The notes under the pieces were generated by a model. It was given only the letters and a program-made list of their open reading frames with translations, had not been told where the DNA came from and searched no databases. Both the position numbers and the translations under genes were made by a program. Shown one piece after another: positions 44,943 to 52,667 of a stretch of DNA of 64,000 nt; the stretch's first letter is position 1; every line of letters starts with the position of its first letter. Source of the stretch: an uncultured Mediterraneibacter sp. (lineage in GTDB: Bacteria; Bacillota; Clostridia; Lachnospirales; Lachnospiraceae); the NCBI GenBank assembly GCA_944381935.1, contig CALWMN010000005.1, forward strand, positions 1 to 64,000, read 5' to 3'.

Positions 44943-44975
44943 TCCTCATCCTCCTCTTTCGCTCCAAAAAAGCCT

Positions 44976-44997
44976 GTCCTATAATATACCATAGGAC
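44976..44997. repeat. inverted repeat over the alaS -10 region
   Basis: GTCCTAT-N8-ATAGGAC with exact arms; the -10 TATATT fills the centre. Positioned as an operator. Confidence 0.75.
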
Positions 44998-45011
44998 CGG
45001 AAATTTGTAAA
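44983..45011 (-). promoter_or_regulatory. sigma-A promoter of alaS
   Basis: TTTACA (45006-45011), 17-bp spacer, TATATT (44983-44988), 41 bp before the ATG. Confidence 0.75.
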
Positions 45012-45037
45012 GCAGGCCCTCCGCCAGGCTTTGCCTG

Positions 45038-47437
45038 TCACTCCCCCTGAAACAGCTCTTCCGCGTAATATACAGACTGCATGGCATCCTTCCCATAGAA
45101 ATCGGCTCCGATCATGTCCGCATACTCCTGGTTAAGGACCGCGCCGCCCACCATCACCCGGCATTCCGGCGCTTTTTCTCTGAGAAGCCGGATTGTCTCC
45201 TCCATGCTGACCACCGTCGTGGTCATAAGTGCGCTTAAGCCTGCCAGCCTGATCTTCTGTTCCAGCACCGTGTTCACGATGGTCTCCGGAGGCACGTCTT
45301 TTCCGAGGTCGATCACCTCAAAGCTGTAGTTTTCCAGAAGGACCTTTACAATGTTTTTCCCGATATCGTGGATATCTCCCCTGACCGTGGCAAGGACGAT
45401 CCGTCCTTTCTTTTCCTGTACTTCACCGCTTTTGTCCATCTTCTCTTTCAGGACGGCAAAGGCGCTTTTTGCGGCTTCCGCGCTCATCAGGAGCTGGGGG
45501 AGAAATACCGTTCCTTTTTCAAACCCTTCGCCCACCTGATTCAGCGCAGGGATCAGTTCATCGTTGATAATGTCAAGAGGAGCCTTTGTCTGCACCTGTT
45601 CTGCCGTGACAGCATGGGCCTCATCCTTTAACCCTTTCTCAATCGCCATTCTAAGGCTGACCTCTGTCCCTTTGGAAGTCCCGGAAAGTCCGGGGTTCTG
45701 CCCCTGCTGCGGTGCAGAATACTCCCTGATGTAGCGTTCACAGTTACTGTCAAACCCCATAAGGGCGTGATAGGCATACCAGGACTTCATCATATCCCCG
45801 GACGCCGGATTGATGATGCCGGCGCTCAACCCGTCCAGCATCGCCATAGTATAAAAGGCGGCGTTTATGACCGGGCGGTTCGGCAGTCCGAATGAGATGT
45901 TGGATACCCCGAGCACAGTGCAGACTTTCACCTCATCCCGCAGGCGTCTGAGTGTCTCAAGCGTCACCTTCGCCCCTTCCGGTTCTGAACTGATCGTCAT
46001 GGCAAGGGCGTCGATCACGATGTCTTTCTTCTGGATTCCGTATTTCTCCGCCTCCGCTATGATCCTGCGGGCAATGCGGACGCGCCCGTCCGCGTCTGAG
46101 GGGATTCCGTCTTCGTCAAGCGTCAGGCCGATTACAACACCCCCGTACCGCCGGACAAGCGGGAATACCTGATCCATCGACTCCTGTTTCCCGCTGACAG
46201 AATTGATCATCGGTTTTCCGTTATAGATGCGAAGCGAGTTTTCCAGGGCCCGGACATCCACAGTATCGATCTGGAGCGGGAGACTGGTAACGCTTTGAAG
46301 TTCCTGGACAACTTCCCGCATCAGAGCCGGCTCATCGATATCAGGAAGCCCTACATTTACATCCAGAATATGCGCCCCCTTTTCCTCCTGCATGATCCCT
46401 TCCCGCAAAATATAGTCCAGATCATGTTCTTTAAGCGCCTGCTTCAGCCTTTTCTTCCCGGTTGGGTTAATCCTCTCTCCTATGATCCTTGACCCTTCTC
46501 CCAGGAAAACACTCTGTCCGTAGGAAGACACCACCGTATACTCCTTTTCCACCGGAGAAACCGGTGAGAGTCCACGGCATTTTTCCGTCATCTTCAGGAT
46601 ATGGGCAGGCGTGGTCCCACAGCATCCGCCAACCACAACGGCTCCTCTTTTGGCGATCCGCCACATTGCTTCGGCGAACTCATCTGGAGACACGTCGTAA
46701 TACGTCTCTCCATCTCTCTGTTTCGGGAGCCCTGCATTTGGTTTCACGATGACCGGAAGCGAGGAATATTCCAGGAACTGGTCAAGCACGGAAAACATCT
46801 GCTCCGGCCCCATCCCGCAGTTGATCCCCAGAGCGTCCACTCTCAGTCCTTCCAGAAGCGCTGTGACAGAAGGCACATCCGCCCCGGTCAGCAGTTTCCC
46901 CCGGTCATCGAAGATCGCAGTGGCAAAAACCGGGAGGGACGTATTTTCCTTTGCGGCAAGGACTGCGGCTTTCAGCTCAAAGGTATCGCTCATCGTCTCG
47001 ATATGGATCAGGTCCGCCCCCGCTTTTTCTCCGAAAACCATTACCTCTTTAAACGTTTCATAGGCTCTCTCAAACTCCAGGTCCCCCATAGGCTTTAAAA
47101 GCTTGCCTGTGGGTCCGATATCGAGAGCTGTATAAACCTTACGGCAGGGATCTGCCATCTCCGCTGCCCTTTTGGCATGACCCACGGCACTTTCCACAAT
47201 CTCCTTAAGAGAACAGCTTTCGTCGTGAAATTTCAAGGCATTCGCGCCGAAGGTATTCGTGAGGATAATATCGCTTCCCGCCTCAATGTACTGCCTGTGT
47301 ATCTCCCTTATTTCCTCCGGGTGCTTTATGTTCCATGTCTCCGGAAGCTCGCCCGGCTCCAGACCCTTTGCCTGAAGAAGAGTTCCCATGCCTCCGTCAA
47401 AAAAAAGCAGTTCTTTTCCCAGTCGTTCTTTCAGCAT
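45038..47437 (-). CDS. metH: cobalamin-dependent methionine synthase without reactivation domain
   Basis: 799 residues against about 1,200 for full MetH. Domain order: homocysteine-binding (1-290, GGCCGTTPAHI zinc ligands), pterin-binding (about 310-580, GERINPTGKKRLKQAL), B12 cap and B12-binding (about 595-799, RGDIHDIGKNIVKVLL with the cobalt-ligating His). The missing C-terminal AdoMet domain is encoded by the gene just upstream. Transfers the methyl group of 5-methyl-THF to homocysteine. GGAGG precedes the start. Third gene of metF-reactivation-metH. Confidence 0.95.
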   Translation of the reverse strand: MLKERLGKELLFFDGGMGTLLQAKGLEPGELPETWNIKHPEEIREIHRQYIEAGSDIILTNTFGANALKFHDESCSLKEIVESAVGHAKRAAEMADPCRKVYTALDIGPTGKLLKPMGDLEFERAYETFKEVMVFGEKAGADLIHIETMSDTFELKAAVLAAKENTSLPVFATAIFDDRGKLLTGADVPSVTALLEGLRVDALGINCGMGPEQMFSVLDQFLEYSSLPVIVKPNAGLPKQRDGETYYDVSPDEFAEAMWRIAKRGAVVVGGCCGTTPAHILKMTEKCRGLSPVSPVEKEYTVVSSYGQSVFLGEGSRIIGERINPTGKKRLKQALKEHDLDYILREGIMQEEKGAHILDVNVGLPDIDEPALMREVVQELQSVTSLPLQIDTVDVRALENSLRIYNGKPMINSVSGKQESMDQVFPLVRRYGGVVIGLTLDEDGIPSDADGRVRIARRIIAEAEKYGIQKKDIVIDALAMTISSEPEGAKVTLETLRRLRDEVKVCTVLGVSNISFGLPNRPVINAAFYTMAMLDGLSAGIINPASGDMMKSWYAYHALMGFDSNCERYIREYSAPQQGQNPGLSGTSKGTEVSLRMAIEKGLKDEAHAVTAEQVQTKAPLDIINDELIPALNQVGEGFEKGTVFLPQLLMSAEAAKSAFAVLKEKMDKSGEVQEKKGRIVLATVRGDIHDIGKNIVKVLLENYSFEVIDLGKDVPPETIVNTVLEQKIRLAGLSALMTTTVVSMEETIRLLREKAPECRVMVGGAVLNQEYADMIGADFYGKDAMQSVYYAEELFQGE

Positions 47438-47480
47438 AAATCATTCCTCCAAGTACTCTTTCCTACCCCTCTTCGCCAGA

Positions 47481-48125
47481 TCAGTTCCTGCGGTAGGGGC
47501 AGTCTTTTCTGCTGCATGCCTCACAGCCGGATACCGGACAGCGTTCTTCTACCGGACTGGCTCCGATAACGGCTGTAACGGATTTTGTCGGAGTCATCAT
47601 AAAACTCTCTGTCATAGTCAGACCAATCGTCTTCGCACAGTCCAGCATACGCATGAGCGGCTCCTGATAGTGTATGTCAAAATCCCCATACCCCGGGCTG
47701 AACCGCGGTCGTAAGTATCTTCCCTGCATTTTCAGTTCTTCTCCGATACGCTCCTGACATTCGTCACAGTATTCCTCCAGATATGCGCAGGCACATGCCT
47801 GAAGGACGACAGCTCCGGCCATGTCCGTCAGAGACGCCCGCGTAATCAGCTTGTCTACTCCTGTCCCCAGAGTTGCCCCGAACAGTACAAGCTTATCACA
47901 TCCCTGAAGATTCCTGATCAGGCTCCTGCTCCTGATCAGCAGTTTTCCCGCCTGGATTTCACCGTTTCCTGTGACAGACATCTCAAAAACGCGGCAGATG
48001 TGTTTGGGACTCGCCTCTCTTTCCAGCTCCTTATAGGATCTGCTGATCATAGAAAGGGTCCTGTCATCTGCCGCGTTTTTCCCAAATCCCAGATAGCGTA
48101 TGGCTTCTTTTACGCGCCTGTCCAT
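47481..48125 (-). CDS. stand-alone methionine synthase reactivation domain
   Basis: 214-residue protein matching the AdoMet-binding activation domain of MetH: LFGATLGTGVDKLI, YLEEYCDECQERIGEEL and RPRFSPGYGDFDIHYQEPL (the RxRxSPGY signature). A Cys-rich tail CPVSGCEACSRKDCPYR could bind a metal or cluster and is typical of the free-standing forms. It would reductively remethylate cob(II)alamin in the shortened MetH. ATG at 48125 chosen because AGGGG lies five bases upstream; an ATG at 48140 is also open and would overlap metF. Confidence 0.9.
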   Translation of the reverse strand: MDRRVKEAIRYLGFGKNAADDRTLSMISRSYKELEREASPKHICRVFEMSVTGNGEIQAGKLLIRSRSLIRNLQGCDKLVLFGATLGTGVDKLITRASLTDMAGAVVLQACACAYLEEYCDECQERIGEELKMQGRYLRPRFSPGYGDFDIHYQEPLMRMLDCAKTIGLTMTESFMMTPTKSVTAVIGASPVEERCPVSGCEACSRKDCPYRRN

Positions 48126-48133
48126 CTTTTCCC

Positions 48134-49003
48134 CTAACATTTGATAATCTCGGAGAGATTTTTCATAATGGCGGCTGCCACATCCGGTTTGTTCATGGAA
48201 TAAATATGTATATTTTTCACTCCATTTGCAAGCAGATCAATGATCTGATCTGTGGCGTAGGCAATGCCTGCCTGCCTCATCGCCGCAGGTGTGCTTCCGA
48301 ATCTGTCCAGGATCGCCAGGAATCTGCGCGGGAATACAGTTCCGGAAAGCTCCAGGCTTTTTTTCATCTGCGATGCGCTGGTGATCGGCATGATCCCCGG
48401 AAGTACGGGAACCGTGATTCCTGCCTCCCTGATGCGGTACAGGAAATTATAGTGGATATCGTTGTCAAAAAACATCTGGGTCGTCAGGAAATCAACTCCC
48501 GCATCCACCTTCTGCTTCAGGTATCGGATATCGTCTTCTTTGTGTTCATTGTCCACATGCCCTTCGGGATAACACGCCCCGCCTATGCAGAAGTCCCCGT
48601 ATTTTTTGATCTCACCAACCAGCTCATACGCATAGCGGAAGCGGTCTGCGTCCGGGAAGGACACGCCGGAAGGAATGTCCCCGCGCAGGGCAAGTATATT
48701 TTCAATCCCCAGGCTCTTTAAATTTCGGATCACTTCCCTGACCTCATCCTTTGTCGAGGACGCGCAGGTAAGGTGCGCAAGGCTCAGGACATGGAGGTCA
48801 TCCTTAATGTGGGAAGCGATTCTGGCTGTGTTTTTGCTTGTGCCCCCGCCCGCTCCATACGTTACACTGATGAAGGAAGGATGAAGCTTTGCGATTTCAT
48901 CTGTTGTCGCGAACACCTTTTCGATCCCCTCATCTGTCTTGGGCGGAAACACCTCAAAAGAAATGTGTATTTTATCCTCTTTCAGTCTGTCTATAATTTT
49001 CAT
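48134..49003 (-). CDS. metF: 5,10-methylenetetrahydrofolate reductase
   Basis: 289-residue flavoprotein of the TIM-barrel family. Blocks are ISFEVFPPKTDEG at the start, SVTYGAGG, HLTCASSTKDEV, NILALRGDIP, and FLTTQMFFDN. It makes 5-methyl-THF for the MetH system immediately downstream. Start 15 bp after the glgA side, with the reactivation gene following closely. Confidence 0.96.
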   Translation of the reverse strand: MKIIDRLKEDKIHISFEVFPPKTDEGIEKVFATTDEIAKLHPSFISVTYGAGGGTSKNTARIASHIKDDLHVLSLAHLTCASSTKDEVREVIRNLKSLGIENILALRGDIPSGVSFPDADRFRYAYELVGEIKKYGDFCIGGACYPEGHVDNEHKEDDIRYLKQKVDAGVDFLTTQMFFDNDIHYNFLYRIREAGITVPVLPGIMPITSASQMKKSLELSGTVFPRRFLAILDRFGSTPAAMRQAGIAYATDQIIDLLANGVKNIHIYSMNKPDVAAAIMKNLSEIIKC

Positions 49004-49018
49004 CCGGTCAAGTTTCTC

Positions 49019-50467
49019 CTATTCTCCGATCAGGCCTCTATACAGTTCTTCATACTGCTTTGCAGAATTTTTCCATGAAAAATCCTGGCTCATTGCCCTC
49101 TCTACGATTTTATTCCAGTCTCTCTTTCTGTCATAGTATATTCTCTGTGCATACCGTATTGTGTTCAGCATCTCATGCGCATTGTAGTTGCTGAAGCTGA
49201 ACCCTGTTCCGGTCTTCTCATACTCGTTATACGGCTCCACAGTATCTTTGAGTCCCCCGGTCTCCCTTACGATCGGAATTGTTCCGTACCTAAGGCTCAT
49301 AAGCTGGCTCAGCCCGCACGGCTCAAACAGGGACGGCATAAGAAAAGCGTCGCAGGATGCGTAAATCTTGTGTGAGAGTTCATCCGAATAGTAGATATTC
49401 GCCGAGACTCTTCCGGAATATTTCCATGCAAAGTGGCGGAACATATTTTCGTATTTTACATCCCCGGTCCCAAGAACCACGATCTGCACTGCATCCTGGC
49501 ACAGTTCATCCATCACATAGTCAATCAGGTCAAATCCTTTCTGATCGGTCAGCCTGGAAACCATCCCAATAAGCATCACGTGGGAATCCTTATTCAGTCC
49601 AAGTTCCTCCTGAAGAGCCGTCTTGTTAAGCGGCTTATTCCTGCGGAAGTTATCAATCGTGAAATTCTTCGCAATCCTGTTGTCTGCAGCCGGATTCCAG
49701 TCATCGTAATCCAGGCCGTTCACGATGCCGCACAGATCATTGGATCTCGCGGACATCAGTCCGTCCAGCCCCTCTCCATAGAACGGGGTCTTGATCTCCT
49801 CCGCATAACTCTGGCTGACGGTCGTTACCTTGTCCGCATAGACGATACCTCCTTTTAAGAGGTTGGCATCTTTATATGCTTCCATCTTGTCCGGCACGAA
49901 ATAATACTCCGGAAGGCCTGTGATCCCCCTTACTGTCTTCGTATCCCACACACCCTGGAATTTCAGGTTATGTATTGTCATGACGGTTTTGATGCCGCGG
50001 TAATATTCCCCGAGATATCTGAAATTATCCAGATAAACCGGGATCAGTCCTGTCTGCCAGTCATGGCAGTGGATCAAGTCCGGGCGGAAACCGATCACCG
50101 GAAGGATACTTAAGGCAGCCTTGGAGAAAAAAGCGAACTTCTCGATCCCCCACTTCGGGTCTCCGTCATATGGGGCAAATCCGCTGAAATAATGCTCATT
50201 ATCAATAAAATAGAATGTAATGTCATTCAAAACAGTTTTCAGCACTCCTACATACTGGTTCTGTCCCGCAATATCCATATAAAAATGGCTTACATATTCC
50301 AGCCTGTCCTTCCATTCCTGCTTCATACAGGTATAATTCGGGAGCACGACGCGGACATCATATTTCTCCTTGTCAAATTCTTTGGGAAGCGAGCCTACAA
50401 CATCCGCAAGACCACCCGTTTTGATAAATGGCACACATTCTGAAGAAGCAAATAAAATGTTTTTCAT
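49019..50467 (-). CDS. glgA: glycogen synthase (ADP-glucose, GT5)
   Basis: 482 residues, normal length. Nucleotide-sugar-binding motif KTGGLADVVGSLP at the N-terminus and GMVSRLTDQKGFDL plus the C-terminal PSLFEPCGLSQLMSLRYGTIPIVRETGGLKDTV, including the catalytic Glu of the EPCGL motif. Extends alpha-1,4-glucan from ADP-glucose. No glgB, glgC or glgP is near. Its mRNA would begin with a strong hairpin (50488-50517). It is 15 bp upstream of metF, so the two may be co-transcribed although unrelated. Confidence 0.95.
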   Translation of the reverse strand: MKNILFASSECVPFIKTGGLADVVGSLPKEFDKEKYDVRVVLPNYTCMKQEWKDRLEYVSHFYMDIAGQNQYVGVLKTVLNDITFYFIDNEHYFSGFAPYDGDPKWGIEKFAFFSKAALSILPVIGFRPDLIHCHDWQTGLIPVYLDNFRYLGEYYRGIKTVMTIHNLKFQGVWDTKTVRGITGLPEYYFVPDKMEAYKDANLLKGGIVYADKVTTVSQSYAEEIKTPFYGEGLDGLMSARSNDLCGIVNGLDYDDWNPAADNRIAKNFTIDNFRRNKPLNKTALQEELGLNKDSHVMLIGMVSRLTDQKGFDLIDYVMDELCQDAVQIVVLGTGDVKYENMFRHFAWKYSGRVSANIYYSDELSHKIYASCDAFLMPSLFEPCGLSQLMSLRYGTIPIVRETGGLKDTVEPYNEYEKTGTGFSFSNYNAHEMLNTIRYAQRIYYDRKRDWNKIVERAMSQDFSWKNSAKQYEELYRGLIGE

Positions 50468-50487
50468 ATACTATCCTCCACTTTTTG

Positions 50488-50517
50488 CATTAGTCGCCGC
50501 ACGGCTTTTGACTAATG
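50488..50517 (-). promoter_or_regulatory. 5'-terminal hairpin of the glgA transcript
   Basis: CATTAGTC and GACTAATG arms enclosing an inner GCCG/CGGC stem, lying within a few bases of the predicted transcription start. Likely stabilises or regulates the mRNA. Confidence 0.55.
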
Positions 50518-50520
50518 TCC

Positions 50521-50549
50521 ATTATACCTCATTTCTCGTACAATGAAAA
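50521..50549 (-). promoter_or_regulatory. candidate promoter of glgA
   Basis: TTTTCA (50544-50549), 17-bp spacer, perfect TATAAT (50521-50526). The weak -35 suggests an activator or low basal use. Confidence 0.5.
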
Positions 50550-50579
50550 GGATTTTCTCCCGGGACGCGCCCGAACCGC

Positions 50580-51371
50580 TTACGCCCGGTGTTTATATTC
50601 CAACTGTATCGTATCTGCTATCAGCGCGATAAATTCCGAATTTGTAGGCTTCCCCTTCCCTGTACTGACCGTGTATCCGAACAGCTCGTCAAGCGTGTCC
50701 AGCTTGCCCCGGCTCCACGCCACTTCAATGGCATGGCGGATTGCCCGCTCAACACGGCTTGATGTCGTCTGGTATTTTTTTGCCACCGTCGGATACAGTA
50801 TTTTTGTTATCGCATTTAGTACATCCATGTCCTCCACCGCCATGATAATGGCATCTCTGAGATAGTGATACCCTTTGATATGGGCGGGAATCCCGATCTC
50901 ATGCAGCATATTTGTCACGCGGCTTTCCAGATTTTCTCCTTTTTCTGTATTTTCTATTGTGAAATCGTCGTTTTTTCTGTCGCAATTTCGGAACATTTTT
51001 CTGACGGATTTTATCCGGTCCAACAACATTTCATTGTTGAACGGTTTCATGACATAGTAATTTGCACCCCTGTTAAAGGCATCTTCCGTGATTCTTTCCT
51101 GTCCCACCGCCGTGATCACGATAAAATATGGTCGCTTGCCGCCGGATGTGTCCTGACTGACCTTTTCCATCACCGTCAATCCGTCCATTTTCGGCATAAT
51201 CAAGTCGAGAAGAACGACGTCCGGCTGTTTGTTTTTGATAATCTGACACATCTCTTCACCATTTTTCGCTTTTCCTACCAGATTTAACTCTTTATCCATG
51301 CCGATCATTGTCTCCAGCATATCGAGAATTTTCTGGTTGTCATCTGCGATGGCCACATTCAAGTGCTCCAT
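50580..51371 (-). CDS. spo0A: sporulation master regulator Spo0A
   Basis: 263 residues. Receiver domain 1-125 with Asp10, Asp11 and the phosphorylated Asp56 ([13 protein letters not shown]) and the conserved Lys in VMKPFN. The C-terminal DNA-binding domain (about 145-263) contains GYHYLRDAI and the recognition helix [19 protein letters not shown], matching the family almost word for word. Controls entry into sporulation by binding TGNCGAA boxes. AAAGGAG precedes the start. It follows spoIVB as in all endospore formers and has two such boxes in its own upstream region. Confidence 0.98.
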   Translation of the reverse strand: MEHLNVAIADDNQKILDMLETMIGMDKELNLVGKAKNGEEMCQIIKNKQPDVVLLDLIMPKMDGLTVMEKVSQDTSGGKRPYFIVITAVGQERITEDAFNRGANYYVMKPFNNEMLLDRIKSVRKMFRNCDRKNDDFTIENTEKGENLESRVTNMLHEIGIPAHIKGYHYLRDAIIMAVEDMDVLNAITKILYPTVAKKYQTTSSRVERAIRHAIEVAWSRGKLDTLDELFGYTVSTGKGKPTNSEFIALIADTIQLEYKHRA

Positions 51372-51423
51372 TCTCTTCTCTCCTTTAGCTGTTGAGAACC
51401 AGCCCTGAAAACGCCACTTGCTT

Positions 51424-51453
51424 ATTATAATCGAGCCATTTACGCTAAATCAA
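51424..51453 (-). promoter_or_regulatory. vegetative promoter of spo0A
   Basis: TTGATT (51448-51453), 18-bp spacer, perfect TATAAT (51424-51429), 52 bp before the ATG. Confidence 0.75.
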
Positions 51454-51472
51454 GCGGATTTTGTAGTACTAA

Positions 51473-51491
51473 TTCGACATGTTTTTCGACA
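51473..51491 (-). promoter_or_regulatory. two tandem 0A boxes upstream of spo0A
   Basis: Two exact TGTCGAA words on the minus strand (51485-51491 and 51473-51479), 12 bp from start to start, about 20-40 bp upstream of the -35. This is the place for activation by phosphorylated Spo0A. Confidence 0.8.
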
Positions 51492-51498
51492 GTTTCCT

Positions 51499-52578
51499 TC
51501 ATTTTAACTGATCCAGCATGTTTTCAATGAAAATGCCGTAGCCTTTTGTCGAATCCTGTACAAACACATGAGTCACAGCTCCAATCAGTTTTCCGTTCTG
51601 GATGATGGGGCTGCCGCTCATTCCCTGGATAATTCCTCCTGTTTTTTCAAGCAGTTCCGGGTCTGTGACCTGAATCACCAACCCCTTGTTTATCTCTTTT
51701 CCTGATGTGTCGATATCTGTCACCTGAATCTGGTATTCTCTGATCTCATTGTCAATAAAGCAGCGTATCGTGGCGTCACCTGTCACAATCTCCTCTGTCT
51801 TTGCCGTCTCAATGGGGATCTGTTCGTCAAACAGCTCGTCAATCTTCTCGATCGTGCCATATATGCCTGCTTCCGTGTTTTTGTCGATCGTGCCAAGCTC
51901 ATTATAACGGTTATACACTATGATTCCTTCCATAGTCCCGGGATTCCCGTCTGAACCTTTTGTGATCGTCTGTATGCTCGTTTTATACAAGGTGCCGTCG
52001 GAAATTGTCATCAGAACGTTTGTATCAACATCGTGTATCCCGTGTCCCAAAGCGCCGAACCGGCTCTGTTCTGTCAGAAAAGTGATCGTGCCGAGTCCCT
52101 GCACATTATCCCTGACCCATATCCCGAGTTTGTACTTATCCGGCGCACATTCTACGGGATTGATCCTGACGTCAAGCAGTTCTTCCCCTCTTCTTAAGGT
52201 AAGTATGACATCTTCACTGTCAATGTGGTCAACCGCCTCCAGAAGGTCTGACTTCCCGGAAATTTCTTCCTGGTTTACCGCTGTGATATAATCCCCGGAC
52301 TGTACAATATCCGCTGCCGGCTCATGCTCTTTTCCGTCTGTTCCCTCTATTGCCTCCGTGTTCAGCACCATAACCCCGTCCGTCTCCATATAGATGCCTG
52401 CCGGCATCCCTCCCAGAAGAACGGTTTCATTGTCTGAAATCCCTGTGCTGGCCTCTGTCTGGCGCAGCTCATTCTCCATCTCCAGTGCCCCGGCAGAAAG
52501 CCATATCAGGCATACCGCCAGAAAGAGGATGGATGCCGCTGCATAACGTTTTCTTTTTTTCTTCCGGTCTTTTACCAT
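51499..52578 (-). CDS. spoIVB: SpoIVB sporulation peptidase (S55)
   Basis: Serine protease that signals from forespore to mother cell by triggering processing of pro-sigma-K. 359 residues from the ATG at 52578 (AAAGGATG upstream); a GTG 13 codons earlier lies inside the recN terminator and is rejected. One N-terminal helix, a PDZ domain (about 90-175), and the S55 domain with His in GALGHGIHDVDTN and Ser in GMSGSPIIQNGKLIGAVTHV. Order recN-spoIVB-spo0A is as in Bacillus. Confidence 0.95.
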   Translation of the reverse strand: MVKDRKKKRKRYAAASILFLAVCLIWLSAGALEMENELRQTEASTGISDNETVLLGGMPAGIYMETDGVMVLNTEAIEGTDGKEHEPAADIVQSGDYITAVNQEEISGKSDLLEAVDHIDSEDVILTLRRGEELLDVRINPVECAPDKYKLGIWVRDNVQGLGTITFLTEQSRFGALGHGIHDVDTNVLMTISDGTLYKTSIQTITKGSDGNPGTMEGIIVYNRYNELGTIDKNTEAGIYGTIEKIDELFDEQIPIETAKTEEIVTGDATIRCFIDNEIREYQIQVTDIDTSGKEINKGLVIQVTDPELLEKTGGIIQGMSGSPIIQNGKLIGAVTHVFVQDSTKGYGIFIENMLDQLK

Positions 52579-52598
52579 AGCTTCACATCCTTTCCCAC

Positions 52599-52629
52599 AA
52601 AAAGAAAACGGATACACAATCGTATCCGT
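52599..52629 (-). terminator. terminator of recN
   Basis: ACGGATAC and GTATCCGT arms with a 6-nt loop, then TTTTCTTTTT, 38 bp after the recN stop. Confidence 0.9.
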
Positions 52630-52667
52630 CCTTAGTATGTGTGTTCGTCCTCTGTTTCACACTGGTA

